Shown: positions 1-9,167 of the stretch, piece after piece
Position numbering within the stretch: the first letter of the stretch is position 1
How the letters are laid out: each line of letters opens with the position of its first letter
From: JASGIT01 sp047601665
GTDB taxonomy: Bacteria; Pseudomonadota; Gammaproteobacteria; Burkholderiales; Burkholderiaceae_C
NCBI GenBank assembly: GCA_047601665.1
Contig: JASGIT010000001.1
Span: forward strand, 3,472,001 to 3,536,000
DNA: 64,000 nt
Direction of reading: 5' to 3'
Notes under the pieces: generated by a model
The model's database searches: none
Told to the model about the DNA's origin: nothing
What the model saw: only the letters and a program-made list of their open reading frames with translations
Made by a program: the position numbers and the translations under genes

Positions 1-1088
1 CCGCATCCGGCGTGGCTGACGAAGGCGACGCCGCCGAGTGGGGCGCACATTGCGCGGGCGGCGACATCGCCAGCTGGATGCACACCTCCGGCACCTCGGG
101 CCGTCCGAAGTTCTGCGCCCAAAGCCACACCTACTTCATCCGCCTGGGCCGCTTCATCGCCGACAACATGGGCTATACGTGGCGCGACGTGGTCTATGCC
201 CCCATGCCCATGTTCCACATCAACCCGCTGGGCTACGGCGTGGTGGCGGGCCTGACGGCAGGGGCCAGCACGCTGGGCACGGCGCGGTTTTCCGCCGCCG
301 GCTTCTGGGATACGGTCAAGCGCATCGGCGCGACCTCGGCCGTGCTGCACGGCACGCCGCTCAAGCTGTTGCTGCAACAGACCAGCACCGAAGACAGCAA
401 TGGCCATAGCCTGCGCAGCGTGTTCTTTGCGGGTGAAGAATTTCTGCGCAAATTCAACGTGCCCGTGGGTATCACGCTGTATGGCTCGACCGAAGCGGGT
501 GGCCTGTGCCACATCTGGCAACTGCGCCCCGGTGATGCCGAGCCCGCCAGGGAAGGCCCCACGCAGTACGCGGGCCGCGTGCGCTTCGACATGGACTGCA
601 AGCTGTCCGACGAGGGCGAAATCCTGGTGAAGCAGCTGTCCGAGCACACCATGTTCTCCGGCTACCTGCGCGACGGCGTGATCGACCCGTCGGTGGATGG
701 GGAAGGATGGTTCCACACCGGCGACCGGGGCCGCATGGACCAGTACGGCAACTTGGTCTTCATCGAACGCCTGAGCGAAGCCATCCGCGTGAACGGCGAA
801 TACGTGCCCATCGACTATGTGGAACGCCAACTGGAAGTGGAGGCGGGCCTGACCGAGTTCGCCCTCTGGAGCCGCCCCGACGACGTGAGCGGTCAGCGCC
901 CCGTGCTGTACGTGACCGACAAGAACCTGGACGTGGCGCGCACCGCGGCAGTCATCAAGGCGCTGCCCGGAATCATGCGGCCCGTGGAACTGCTGTGGAT
1001 CGAGGCCCTGCCGCGCGACACCGGCGTCAACAAGGTACAGCGCCGCCGCCTGCCGGACCAGGCGGTGCTGAAGCGCCACGCGCTGTGA
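1..1088 (+). CDS. ATP-dependent acyl-CoA ligase (AMP-binding enzyme), 5' end outside the window
   Basis: Adenylate-forming enzyme expected to activate a carboxylic acid with ATP and CoA. The frame is open at the left edge, so the N-terminus is missing and the first GTG at 12 is not the true start. Visible motifs in order are the AMP-binding loop TSGTSGRPK, the YGSTEAGG motif, the GWFHTGDRGRMD motif, and a C-terminal NKVQRRRL segment where the catalytic Lys of this fold is expected. The style (MPMFHINPLGYG) resembles the CaiC-like and other ATP-dependent acyl-CoA ligases. It heads a tightly packed plus-strand operon whose next gene begins 14 nt downstream. The acid it activates cannot be read from sequence; an aromatic or cyclic acid is only inferred from the neighbours. 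Confidence 0.88.
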   Translation, partial: ASGVADEGDAAEWGAHCAGGDIASWMHTSGTSGRPKFCAQSHTYFIRLGRFIADNMGYTWRDVVYAPMPMFHINPLGYGVVAGLTAGASTLGTARFSAAGFWDTVKRIGATSAVLHGTPLKLLLQQTSTEDSNGHSLRSVFFAGEEFLRKFNVPVGITLYGSTEAGGLCHIWQLRPGDAEPAREGPTQYAGRVRFDMDCKLSDEGEILVKQLSEHTMFSGYLRDGVIDPSVDGEGWFHTGDRGRMDQYGNLVFIERLSEAIRVNGEYVPIDYVERQLEVEAGLTEFALWSRPDDVSGQRPVLYVTDKNLDVARTAAVIKALPGIMRPVELLWIEALPRDTGVNKVQRRRLPDQAVLKRHAL

Positions 1089-1102
1089 AGGAGAGCCGAG
1101 CC

Positions 1103-1987
1103 ATGAAGATCCACTCCACCTGCCTCACTCCGCCCGCCACCTTCCAGCCCGCGAACTTTGACGTGTCGCGCCTGGCCTGCGATACCCATGCCCACGTGGT
1201 CTCGCCCGACGAATCGGCCTACCCGCTGGTCGCCAACCGCAGCTACACGCCCGTGCCGGCGCCCGAGGCGGACTACCTCGCCATGCTGGACAAGACCGGC
1301 ATGGACCGTGGCGTGCTGGTGCAGATCAGCGTCTACGGCACGGACAACCGCTACATGCTCGAAGTGCTGCGCCGCCATCCCGACCGCCTGCGCGGCATCG
1401 GCGTGGTGGCTCCCGACGTATCCGAGCGCTCACTGCGCGACATGCATGAAGCGGGCGTGCGCGGCCTGCGCCTGAACGTGCTCTACGGCGGTGGGGTCGG
1501 GCTGGACGCGGCGGACACCCTGGCCGCCAAGATCAAGGACATGGGCTGGCACTTGCAACTGCTGCTCGATGCGCGCCAGTTGCCAGGGATGATGCCGCGC
1601 CTGCAAAAGCTGCCGGTGCCCATCGTCGTCGACCACATGGGCCACATGCCCGTGGCGGAAGGGCTGCAAAGCCCCGGCTTCCAGGCGCTGGCGCATTTGC
1701 TGCGTGAAGGCTGGTGGGCCAAGCTCTCGGGCGCATACCGCATCAGCGAAATGCCTGACTACGCCGACGTCACGCCCTGGGCGCAGGCGCTGGTCGAAGC
1801 CGCGCCCGACCGCCTGGTGTGGGGCAGCGACTGGCCCCACGTCGCCGTCAACCCCATGCCCGACGCGGGGCAACTGCGCAACCTCCTCGCCACCTGGGTG
1901 CCCGATGCGGCCGCGCGCAAGAAAATCCTGGTGGACAACCCCGCGCGCCTCTACGACTTTGCCAAGACCGAAGGAGCCGTGCTGTGA
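1103..1987 (+). CDS. Amidohydrolase of the 2-pyrone-4,6-dicarboxylate lactonase type
   Basis: About 294 residues, the usual length for this metal-assisted TIM-barrel hydrolase family. The ATG at 1103 follows a GGAGAG ribosome site. The N-terminal CDTHAHV motif gives the first metal ligands, VVDHMGH lies mid-barrel, and WGSDWPH supplies the late Asp. Relatives open lactones such as 2-pyrone-4,6-dicarboxylate or sulfomuconolactone. Position between a CoA ligase and a crotonase, with a 4-nt GTGA overlap to the next start, suggests hydrolysis of a ring or lactone intermediate in the same pathway. The exact substrate is inferred only to this level. Confidence 0.85.
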   Translation: MKIHSTCLTPPATFQPANFDVSRLACDTHAHVVSPDESAYPLVANRSYTPVPAPEADYLAMLDKTGMDRGVLVQISVYGTDNRYMLEVLRRHPDRLRGIGVVAPDVSERSLRDMHEAGVRGLRLNVLYGGGVGLDAADTLAAKIKDMGWHLQLLLDARQLPGMMPRLQKLPVPIVVDHMGHMPVAEGLQSPGFQALAHLLREGWWAKLSGAYRISEMPDYADVTPWAQALVEAAPDRLVWGSDWPHVAVNPMPDAGQLRNLLATWVPDAAARKKILVDNPARLYDFAKTEGAVL

Positions 1988-2778
1988 CCGCATTCCTCCA
2001 ATACGAGCAGCGCGGCCATGTTGTCACGCTCACCATGTCGCAGCCCGAGCAGCGCAACCCGCTGACGGGCAACACGGCGGTCGAGGAGTTCCTCGCCGCC
2101 ATCGACCGGATCAGCGCCGATCGCAGCGTGCGCGCCGTCATCCTCACTGGCGAGGGACCCGCCTTCAGCGCGGGCGGCGACATCCGAAGGATGAAAGAGC
2201 AGGCATTCGGCGACGTGGACGGTATGCGCATCCGCGAGGACTACCGCCAGGGCATACAGCGGCTGCCGCTGGCGCTGTTCCATCTGGAAGTGCCGGTGAT
2301 TGCCGCCGTCAACGGCCCGGCCATCGGCGCGGGGTTGGACCTGGCCTGCATGTGCGACTTGCGCATTGCGTCGGAAAAAGCGCGCTTCGCCGAGAGCTTC
2401 GTGAAGATGGGCATCGTGCCTGGCGATGGCGGGGCCTGGCTGCTGCCGCGGGTGATCGGCCTGTCGCGAGCGGCGGAGCTGTCTTTCACCGGCCGCCTGA
2501 TCGACGCCGCCACGGCGCTGCAGTGGAACTTGGTGTCGCAGGTGGTGCCGCACGAGGAACTGCTGGCCGCTGCCAACCGGCTGGCCGACGAAATCGCCGC
2601 CAACCCACCCCAAGTCACCCGCATGACCAAGCGCCTGCTGCGCGAAGGCATGAGCACCAGCCTCGCGTCGCTGCTCGAGCTCTCCGCCGCCCATCAGGCC
2701 CTGGCCCACATGACGGCTGACCACCGCGAGGCGGTATCGGCCTTTCTGGAAAAGCGCCAGCCCACCTTCGGCGGCTGA
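1984..2778 (+). CDS. Crotonase-fold enoyl-CoA hydratase/isomerase family protein
   Basis: About 264 residues. The GTG start at 1984 overlaps the preceding stop (GTGA), indicating translational coupling. The oxyanion-hole segment FSAGGD and the glycine-rich GPAIGAGLDLAC stretch are typical of the crotonase superfamily. Aligned by eye with rat enoyl-CoA hydratase, the two catalytic glutamates are not kept: the first corresponds to Asp in GLDLA and the second to Phe in AESFVKMG. A simple hydratase is therefore uncertain. An isomerase, a ring-modifying crotonase or a hydrolase of CoA esters is equally possible. It sits in the operon directly after the amidohydrolase. Confidence 0.85.
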   Translation: MTAFLQYEQRGHVVTLTMSQPEQRNPLTGNTAVEEFLAAIDRISADRSVRAVILTGEGPAFSAGGDIRRMKEQAFGDVDGMRIREDYRQGIQRLPLALFHLEVPVIAAVNGPAIGAGLDLACMCDLRIASEKARFAESFVKMGIVPGDGGAWLLPRVIGLSRAAELSFTGRLIDAATALQWNLVSQVVPHEELLAAANRLADEIAANPPQVTRMTKRLLREGMSTSLASLLELSAAHQALAHMTADHREAVSAFLEKRQPTFGG

Positions 2779-2798
2779 TGGCGCAAGCGAGGCAAAGC

Positions 2799-3866
2799 AT
2801 GAGCCAAACCTACAACGTCGCGCGCTTCGATTTCTGGATCGACCCCGCCTACGAGCGCATCCTGGCCGCCGAGCCTTCCATTGCGTCGCATACCGTGGCC
2901 CGGGTGGGCGCGGACGAAGCGCTCTGGCAGACGCTGGCCAACGCGCACGTTCTGCAGACGACGGGCGCACGTGACGAACTGCCACCGCAGTTGATCGCTA
3001 ATGCCGCGCTGCTGGCGCGCAGCCCGAACCTGCTGGCGGTTTCCGCCAATGGCTCGGGCTGCGACACCATCGACATCGAGGCCTGCACCAAGGCCGGTGT
3101 GATGGTGCTGAACCAGGCCGGCGGCAACGCCGATTCGGTGGCCGAGATGGCGCTGGGGCTGATGCTTGCGGTACTGCGCCGCATCGCAGAGTCGGATCGC
3201 CGCCTGCGCAGCGCCGAACGCGGCTTCAGCCGCGAAGACCTGATGGGGCGCGAACTGCGCGGCCGCACGCTGGGGCTGGTGGGCATGAGCGCCATCGGGG
3301 CCCGCACCGCCGCGCTGGGCCGTGCCTTCGGTATGCGCGTGCTGGGTTTCGACCCGGGGCTGGACGCGCAGGAAATGGCACGGCGTGGAGCTGAGTCCGT
3401 GGGCTTTGACGAACTGATTCGCCAGTCCGATATCGTTTCCCTGCATTGCCCGCTCAACCGGCATACACAGGGCATGATGAACGCGGAGCGCTTCGCCGCG
3501 ATGAAGCCGGGCGCCATCTTCGTCACTACCGCGCGCAGCGGTATCCACGACGAGGCCGCGTTGGCCCAGGCTCTCGCCTGCGGCCACTTGGCGGGCGCGG
3601 GGCTGGATGTGTGGACCCAGGAGCCTCCACCCCCGACACATCCGCTGTTGGCCCTGCCGAACGTGGTCGCCACTTACCACACCGCCGGCGTGACGCAGGA
3701 AGCGCGGCGCACCAACGCTGAGCTGGCGGCCACGCAGATCGTGCAATTGCTCGCCACCGGGCAGCGGCCCGAGCGGCTGGTCAATCCGGAAGTATGGCCG
3801 CGTGCCAGCGAGCGCCTGGCGGCGCTGGGCTTGCGGGCCGAGACGCTGGCGGGGGTACTTCCATGA
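2799..3866 (+). CDS. D-2-hydroxyacid dehydrogenase (phosphoglycerate dehydrogenase-like)
   Basis: NAD(P)-dependent oxidoreductase of the D-isomer 2-hydroxyacid dehydrogenase family, 355 residues from the ATG at 2799. That start has a GCGAGG ribosome site 6 nt upstream; an alternative ATG at 2778 overlaps the previous stop but lacks such a site. The Rossmann motif reads GMSAIG instead of GxGxxG. Catalytic Arg (TTARSG), Glu (DVWTQEP) and His (YHTAG) are all in place. The next gene starts by a 4-nt ATGA overlap. It probably reduces or oxidises a 2-hydroxy/2-oxo acid in the same pathway; it is unlikely to be the serine-biosynthetic SerA because of its operon context. Confidence 0.85.
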   Translation: MSQTYNVARFDFWIDPAYERILAAEPSIASHTVARVGADEALWQTLANAHVLQTTGARDELPPQLIANAALLARSPNLLAVSANGSGCDTIDIEACTKAGVMVLNQAGGNADSVAEMALGLMLAVLRRIAESDRRLRSAERGFSREDLMGRELRGRTLGLVGMSAIGARTAALGRAFGMRVLGFDPGLDAQEMARRGAESVGFDELIRQSDIVSLHCPLNRHTQGMMNAERFAAMKPGAIFVTTARSGIHDEAALAQALACGHLAGAGLDVWTQEPPPPTHPLLALPNVVATYHTAGVTQEARRTNAELAATQIVQLLATGQRPERLVNPEVWPRASERLAALGLRAETLAGVLP

Positions 3867-4591
3867 CGAACCCGTCCAAAGATCGGCGCAGCTTCCTGCG
3901 CCGGGCGGTCACCATCGTTCCCGTATCCACCCTGGCGGCTGGCGCGACGGTCACGCAAGTGGCCTGCTCGGATCAGCAATCCGCGCCTGCCGCGAAGGAT
4001 CCGGCCAAAAGCTACACCCCCACGTTCTTCACCCAGGACGAATGGGCCTTCATCCACAAGGCCGTGGCCCTGCTGATTCCCAACGACGACATGGGCCCCG
4101 GCGCGGTTGAAGCAGGTGTGCCGGAGTTCATTGACCGGCAAATGGAAACCCCCTACGGCCACGGCAAGCTCTGGTACATGCAAGGGCCGTTCCGCCCCGA
4201 GTCGCCGCCCGAGCTGGGCTACCAGACCAACATGGCGCCGCGCGACATCTACCGCCACGGCATGGCCGCCTGCGATGCCTGGTGCAAACAGCAGCACGGC
4301 GGCAAAGGCTTCGCCGCGCTGGACGATGACACCCGGCTGCAGGTGCTCAAGGACATGGAAGCTGGCAAAGCCAAGTTCGAGAACATGTCCGCCAAGCTGT
4401 TCTTCTCCACCCTGCTGGCCAACACCAAGGAAGGCTTCTTCGCCGACCCCATGTACGGCGGCAACAAGGGCATGACGGGATGGAAGCAGATCGGCTTTCC
4501 CGGTGCGCGGGCCGACTTCATGGACTGGATCGACCAGCCCAACAAACCCTATCCCTATGGGCCTGTGTCCATCCAGGGCGACAAGGCATAA
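3863..4591 (+). CDS. Gluconate 2-dehydrogenase subunit 3-like protein with Tat signal
   Basis: 242 residues, with the start overlapping the previous stop (ATGA). The N-terminus carries a twin-arginine export signal, DRRSFLRRA, followed by a hydrophobic stretch and a cysteine in VACSD, so the protein is exported folded to the periplasm and may be lipidated. The family is the small hitch-hiker subunit of membrane-bound gluconate and FAD-glucose dehydrogenases, which guides the signal-less flavoprotein through Tat. The flavoprotein follows after 3 nt and a triheme cytochrome comes next, giving the standard three-gene arrangement. Confidence 0.87.
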   Translation: MTNPSKDRRSFLRRAVTIVPVSTLAAGATVTQVACSDQQSAPAAKDPAKSYTPTFFTQDEWAFIHKAVALLIPNDDMGPGAVEAGVPEFIDRQMETPYGHGKLWYMQGPFRPESPPELGYQTNMAPRDIYRHGMAACDAWCKQQHGGKGFAALDDDTRLQVLKDMEAGKAKFENMSAKLFFSTLLANTKEGFFADPMYGGNKGMTGWKQIGFPGARADFMDWIDQPNKPYPYGPVSIQGDKA

Positions 4592-4594
4592 GCC

Positions 4595-6370
4595 ATGGCC
4601 ATCAAGAAACCCAAAGTTGACGTCGTGGTCGTGGGCCTGGGCTGGACCGGCGCGCTCATCGCGCAGGAACTGACCGAAGAGGGCCTGCAAGTGCTCGCGC
4701 TGGAACGCGGCCCGATGCAGGACACCCCTACCGATGCCAACTACCCCAAGGTGATCGACGAACTTGCCTATTCGGTGCGCGGCAAGCTGTACCAGGACTT
4801 GTCCGGCGAAACCGTGACCGTGCGCCACGCCATCGGCGAGGAAGCCCAGCCTTTCCGCCAGCACGGCGCCTGGCTGCTGGGCAATGGTGTGGGCGGTGCA
4901 GGCTTTCACTGGAACGGTATGCACTACCGCAACCTGCCCGAAGAACTGGAGATGCGCTCGCACCACGAGCAGAAGTACGGCAAGAAGACCATCCCCGAGG
5001 GCATGACGCTGCAGGATCATGGCGTCACTTACGAGGAGCTGGAGCCCTTCTTCACCCAGTTCGAGGAGGTGTGCGGCACTTCCGGCACCGCCGGCAACAT
5101 CCAGGGCAGGCCGGTGGAGGGAGGCAACCCCTTCGAGGGCTGGCGCTCCAAGGCCTATCCCACGCCGGCTCTCAAGTACACCTACGGCGGCTCGCTGGTG
5201 GAAAAGGCCGCGCGCGAAGTGGGTTGGCACCCGGCCCCGCTGCCCGCGGACAACTGCTCCGAGCCCTACACCAACCGCTACGGCGTGCGCATGGGGCCCT
5301 GCAACTACTGTGGCTTCTGCGAAAACTACGGCTGCTACATGTATTCCAAGGCATCGCCGCAGACCACCATCCTGCCGGTGCTGATGAAGAAGCCCAACTT
5401 TGAGTTGCGCGCCAAATCCCATGTGCTGAAAGTGCTGCTCGACGGCAGTGGCAGGAAAGCCACCGGCGTGCTGTACGTGGACGCCCAAGGCAACGAGGTG
5501 GAACAGCCCGCCGAGATGGTCATGCTCACGGCCTACCAGATGCACAACGTGCGCCTGCTGTTGCTGTCGGGCATCGGCAAGCCCTACGACCCCGTGAAAA
5601 ACGAAGGCGTGGTCGGCAAGAACCTGGCCTACCAGGTGATCGGTTCGGTCAACGTGCAGTTGCCGAAGAACACCTATTTGAACCGCTTCGTTGGCGGCGG
5701 TGCCGTGGGCGTGTCCATGGACGACTACAACGCAGACCAGTTCGACCACAGCGGCCTGGGCTTCATCGGTGGGGCCGTGGTGCGCGCCGTGACCTACGGT
5801 GGCCGCCCCATCAAGCAGACCCCGCACGTGCCCGGCACGCCCAATTGGGGCAAGGGCTGGAAGGCCGCCGCGCAGGATGCCTACAACCGCGTGCTGGGCA
5901 TCGGCCTGTCGGGATCGGTCATGCCGTACCGCGACACCTACCTCGACCTCGATCCGACGTACAAGGACAAGTACGGTATGCCGCTGCTGCGCTGGACCTT
6001 CGACTGGCACGACAACGAGCACGACATGATCGACTACGTGGCCAAAAAGACCGAGGCCATCGGCCATGCCATGGGGGCGGAGAAAGTCTGGTCTTCCTAC
6101 CGCAAGAAGGGCGCGCATTTCGACGTGCGGCCCTACCAAAGCACGCACACCACCGGCGGCGCCATCATGGGCACCAACCCGAAGAACAGCGTGGTGAACA
6201 AGTACCTCCAGTGCTGGGACGTGCCCAATGTGTTCGTCCACGGTGCCAGCGCTTTCCCGTGGAACATGGGCTACAACCCGACCGGCCTGGTGGGCGCGCT
6301 GACGCTGCATTCGGCCCATGCCATGCGCACCATCTACCTGAAGAACCCTGGCCCCATGGTGCAGGCTTGA
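4595..6370 (+). CDS. GMC-family flavoprotein dehydrogenase, large subunit of a membrane-bound three-subunit enzyme
   Basis: 591 residues. An FAD-binding Rossmann motif (VVGLGWTGALIA) lies near residues 10-22. The C-terminal half has the GMC oxidoreductase signature region with HTTGGAIMGT and the conserved NPTGLVGAL end. Four cysteines at residues 236, 239, 242 and 247 (CNYCGFC then GC) could hold an iron-sulfur cluster, as described for bacterial FAD-glucose dehydrogenases. No signal peptide is seen, consistent with co-export with the Tat-bearing subunit upstream. Electrons would pass to the cytochrome encoded next. Relatives oxidise gluconate, 2-ketogluconate, sorbitol or glucose; in this catabolic cluster the substrate could be a hydroxyl-bearing alicyclic compound instead. 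Confidence 0.88.
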   Translation: MAIKKPKVDVVVVGLGWTGALIAQELTEEGLQVLALERGPMQDTPTDANYPKVIDELAYSVRGKLYQDLSGETVTVRHAIGEEAQPFRQHGAWLLGNGVGGAGFHWNGMHYRNLPEELEMRSHHEQKYGKKTIPEGMTLQDHGVTYEELEPFFTQFEEVCGTSGTAGNIQGRPVEGGNPFEGWRSKAYPTPALKYTYGGSLVEKAAREVGWHPAPLPADNCSEPYTNRYGVRMGPCNYCGFCENYGCYMYSKASPQTTILPVLMKKPNFELRAKSHVLKVLLDGSGRKATGVLYVDAQGNEVEQPAEMVMLTAYQMHNVRLLLLSGIGKPYDPVKNEGVVGKNLAYQVIGSVNVQLPKNTYLNRFVGGGAVGVSMDDYNADQFDHSGLGFIGGAVVRAVTYGGRPIKQTPHVPGTPNWGKGWKAAAQDAYNRVLGIGLSGSVMPYRDTYLDLDPTYKDKYGMPLLRWTFDWHDNEHDMIDYVAKKTEAIGHAMGAEKVWSSYRKKGAHFDVRPYQSTHTTGGAIMGTNPKNSVVNKYLQCWDVPNVFVHGASAFPWNMGYNPTGLVGALTLHSAHAMRTIYLKNPGPMVQA

Positions 6371-6389
6371 CAGCAGAGGAGTGCGAAGC

Positions 6390-7682
6390 ATGAAGCTATT
6401 CACGAGCACCCTCGGCCTGATGGCGCTGGCGGCGTCGGCCATGGCGGCGGAGCAGGGCGCACTGTCGTCCAAAGACCCGCAGGTTCTGCGCGGTGCGTAC
6501 CTGGCCCGCGCGGGCGACTGCATCGCCTGCCACACGGCCCCTGGCGGCAAGCCCTTTGCGGGCGGCCTGCCCATGAAGACGCCGCTGGGCACGGTCTACT
6601 CGACCAACATCACGCCTGACCCCAAAACCGGAATCGGCGGCTATAGCTTCGAGGATTTCGACAAGGCCGTGCGCCACGGGGTGGGAAAGGAAAGCGCAAG
6701 CCTCTATCCGGCCATGCCCTATACGTCCTACGCCTACGTCAAGACAGCGGACGTGAAGGCCCTGTACGCCTACTTCATGCAAGGCGTGCAGCCGGTGGCG
6801 CAGGCCAACAAGGCGGTGGACATTCCGTGGCCGCTGTCCATGCGCTGGCCGCTGGGTCTTTGGCGTGGCATGTTCGCGCCGTCGGTCACCACGGATGAAA
6901 CACCTGTCCCCGACGGAGACAAGATCGCACTGGGCCGCTACCTGGTCACCGGGCTGGGCCATTGCAGCACTTGCCACACGCCGCGCGGCGCGGCCATGCA
7001 GGAAAAGGCCAGCGACGACAAGGGCGCTGACTTCCTGTCTGGCGCGGTGATCGATGGCTGGCTGGCGCGCAACCTGCGCAGTGACCCTGCCGACGGACTG
7101 GGGCAGTGGAGCGAGCAGGACATCGTGACCCTGCTCAAGACCGGCCGCACCGATCGCGCCGCCACCTTTGGCTCCATGGCCGAGGTGGTGGAGCACAGCA
7201 CCCAACACCTGACCGACAAGGATTTGAGCGCCATTGCCGCCTATCTGAAAACCTTGCCTGCAGCCCAACCCGGCAAGGCCGCGCTGGCCTATGACAACAA
7301 GGCCGCCAAGGACATGTTCAACGGCACGGCCAAGAGCAGCGGCGCGATCGAGTTCCTCAACAACTGCGCGGCCTGCCACCGCACCAGTGGCAAGGGCTAC
7401 GCAGGCGTGTTCCCGGCGCTGGCGCAGAACGCATCGGTCAATGCCCAGGACCCTGCCTCGGTGATCCGCATCGTGCTCCAGGGCGCCACTGTTCCCGGCA
7501 CCGTGGCAGCGCCTGCCAGTTTCACCATGCCGGGCTTTGCCGACCGCATGACGGACAAGGAAGTGGCGGACGTGGTGAGTTTTGTGCGTGGCAGCTGGGG
7601 CAACCAGGCGCCTTCTGTTTCGGCGCAGGACGTGGCGAAGGTCCGCAAGGGCCATGTATTGCCCATGGCGCCTGCGCGCTGA
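6390..7682 (+). CDS. Triheme cytochrome c subunit of the flavoprotein dehydrogenase
   Basis: 430 residues from the ATG at 6390, which follows an AGAGGA ribosome site. A Sec signal peptide ends near residue 21 (ASAMAAEQG). Three heme-attachment motifs are present: CIACH near residue 44, CSTCH near 192 and CAACH near 326. This is the layout of the membrane-anchored cytochrome of gluconate, alcohol and glucose dehydrogenases, which passes electrons from the flavin subunit to ubiquinone on the periplasmic side. It is the third gene of the dehydrogenase set and completes the enzyme. Confidence 0.9.
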   Translation: MKLFTSTLGLMALAASAMAAEQGALSSKDPQVLRGAYLARAGDCIACHTAPGGKPFAGGLPMKTPLGTVYSTNITPDPKTGIGGYSFEDFDKAVRHGVGKESASLYPAMPYTSYAYVKTADVKALYAYFMQGVQPVAQANKAVDIPWPLSMRWPLGLWRGMFAPSVTTDETPVPDGDKIALGRYLVTGLGHCSTCHTPRGAAMQEKASDDKGADFLSGAVIDGWLARNLRSDPADGLGQWSEQDIVTLLKTGRTDRAATFGSMAEVVEHSTQHLTDKDLSAIAAYLKTLPAAQPGKAALAYDNKAAKDMFNGTAKSSGAIEFLNNCAACHRTSGKGYAGVFPALAQNASVNAQDPASVIRIVLQGATVPGTVAAPASFTMPGFADRMTDKEVADVVSFVRGSWGNQAPSVSAQDVAKVRKGHVLPMAPAR

Positions 7683-7775
7683 AACCGCATGAACCTGTAG
7701 CGCAAGGAGACCAGCGACCAGCCTGCCACGCCAAGAAAAATGCGGCGTTTTGAGAATGACAAAAGGAGACAATTC

Positions 7776-9098
7776 ATGACTGCTTCGACGGTGGCCGGTC
7801 TGGCCAATCCATCCCCCTCTGATGGGGCGCCCTCCCACAAGGCGAGCCTGAAGGCCATCTTCGTGGCTTGCTCGGGCAATGTGGTCGAGTGGTTCGACTT
7901 CTTCGCCTATGCGTTCACGGCGCTGTATTTCGCGCCGGCTTTCTTTCCCTCCGGCGATCCGACTTCGCAGTTGATGAACACCGCGGGCATCTTCGCGGTC
8001 GGATTCTTCATGCGGCCGGTGGGCGGGTGGCTGTTCGGCCGCATCGCGGACCGCAAAGGCCGGAAGACTTCGATGGTTCTCTCGGTGTACATGATGTGCT
8101 TCGGCTCGTTCATGATCGCCGTGCTGCCAACCTACGCGCAGATCGGCGGGTGGGCCTCCGCGCTCCTGCTGGTGGCTCGCCTGATTCAGGGCTTGTCGGT
8201 AGGCGGTGAGTACGGCACCAGTGCGACCTATCTCAGCGAAGTCGCCGAGCCTGGACGCCGGGGCTACTACGGCTCCTTCCACTACGCGACGATCATCGCC
8301 GGCCAGTTGCTGGCCGTGCTCGTCGTCGCCGTGCTGCAGATGCTGCTGAGTCTGGAGGAGCTTCGCCAGTGGGGCTGGCGGGTGCCGTTCGCTATTGGCG
8401 CCTTCGGCGCGGTTATGGCGATGGTCGTGCGCCGCGGTATGCACGAAACCGGTTCCGCATCGCACCGATCGCACCCTCTGTGCGGCACGGTGCGGGGCCT
8501 GCTGCAATACCCGCGCCAGTTGCTGATTGTGCTAGGCCTGACGGCGGGCGGCTCTTTGCTGTTCTACACGACCACTTCTTACATGCAGAAGTACATGGTC
8601 AACACCGCGCACATCGATCCGAAGACGGCCAGCACCGTGATGACCGGCGCGCTCTTCGTCTTCATGTGCGTGCAGCCGTTGTTCGGCATGTTGTCCGACC
8701 GTATCGGCCGCCGTGCGCAAATGATTGCTTTCAGCGTGTTCTTTATCGTGGGCACGCTGCCGCTGATGACGGCCATCGGCACGACCACGGATTCCTGGAC
8801 GGCGTTCGGGCTGGTGCTGGCGGGCTTGCTGGGCATGAGCCTGTACACCTCCATCAGCGGGCTGCTCAAAGCAGAGCTGTTTCCCGCAGGCGTGCGTGCC
8901 ATGGGCGTGGGCCTGCCCTATGCGATCGCCAATGCGACTTTTGGTGGGACGGCGGAGTACGTCGCGTTGTGGCTCAAGGCACATGGCGTCGAGTCCATCT
9001 TCTTCTGGTACGTGAGCGCCATGAGCGTCGTGCTTCTGATCTGTTCACTGAGTTTGCCGCGCGCCGGGGCGGCGACACGGCTGGACGACCAGGGATAG
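7776..9098 (+). CDS. MFS transporter, metabolite:H+ symporter (MHS) family, copy 1
   Basis: 440 residues with about 12 predicted membrane segments. The start at 7776 is chosen over an upstream ATG at 7740 because of the AAGGAGA site just before it. The N-terminal NVVEWFDFFAY stretch and GRIADRKGRKTSM loop are typical of the MHS branch (alpha-ketoglutarate, citrate and shikimate symporters). It is very similar along its whole length to the transporter at 10240, including the leader sequence, so the two are paralogues from a tandem duplication. It presumably imports the acid degraded by this cluster. Confidence 0.88.
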   Translation: MTASTVAGLANPSPSDGAPSHKASLKAIFVACSGNVVEWFDFFAYAFTALYFAPAFFPSGDPTSQLMNTAGIFAVGFFMRPVGGWLFGRIADRKGRKTSMVLSVYMMCFGSFMIAVLPTYAQIGGWASALLLVARLIQGLSVGGEYGTSATYLSEVAEPGRRGYYGSFHYATIIAGQLLAVLVVAVLQMLLSLEELRQWGWRVPFAIGAFGAVMAMVVRRGMHETGSASHRSHPLCGTVRGLLQYPRQLLIVLGLTAGGSLLFYTTTSYMQKYMVNTAHIDPKTASTVMTGALFVFMCVQPLFGMLSDRIGRRAQMIAFSVFFIVGTLPLMTAIGTTTDSWTAFGLVLAGLLGMSLYTSISGLLKAELFPAGVRAMGVGLPYAIANATFGGTAEYVALWLKAHGVESIFFWYVSAMSVVLLICSLSLPRAGAATRLDDQG

Positions 9099-9167
9099 CC
9101 AACACGGCAATTGCGTGGCGCTTTTATGGCATGAGAAATCACATTTGCTGATGACAAAGGAGATGGA

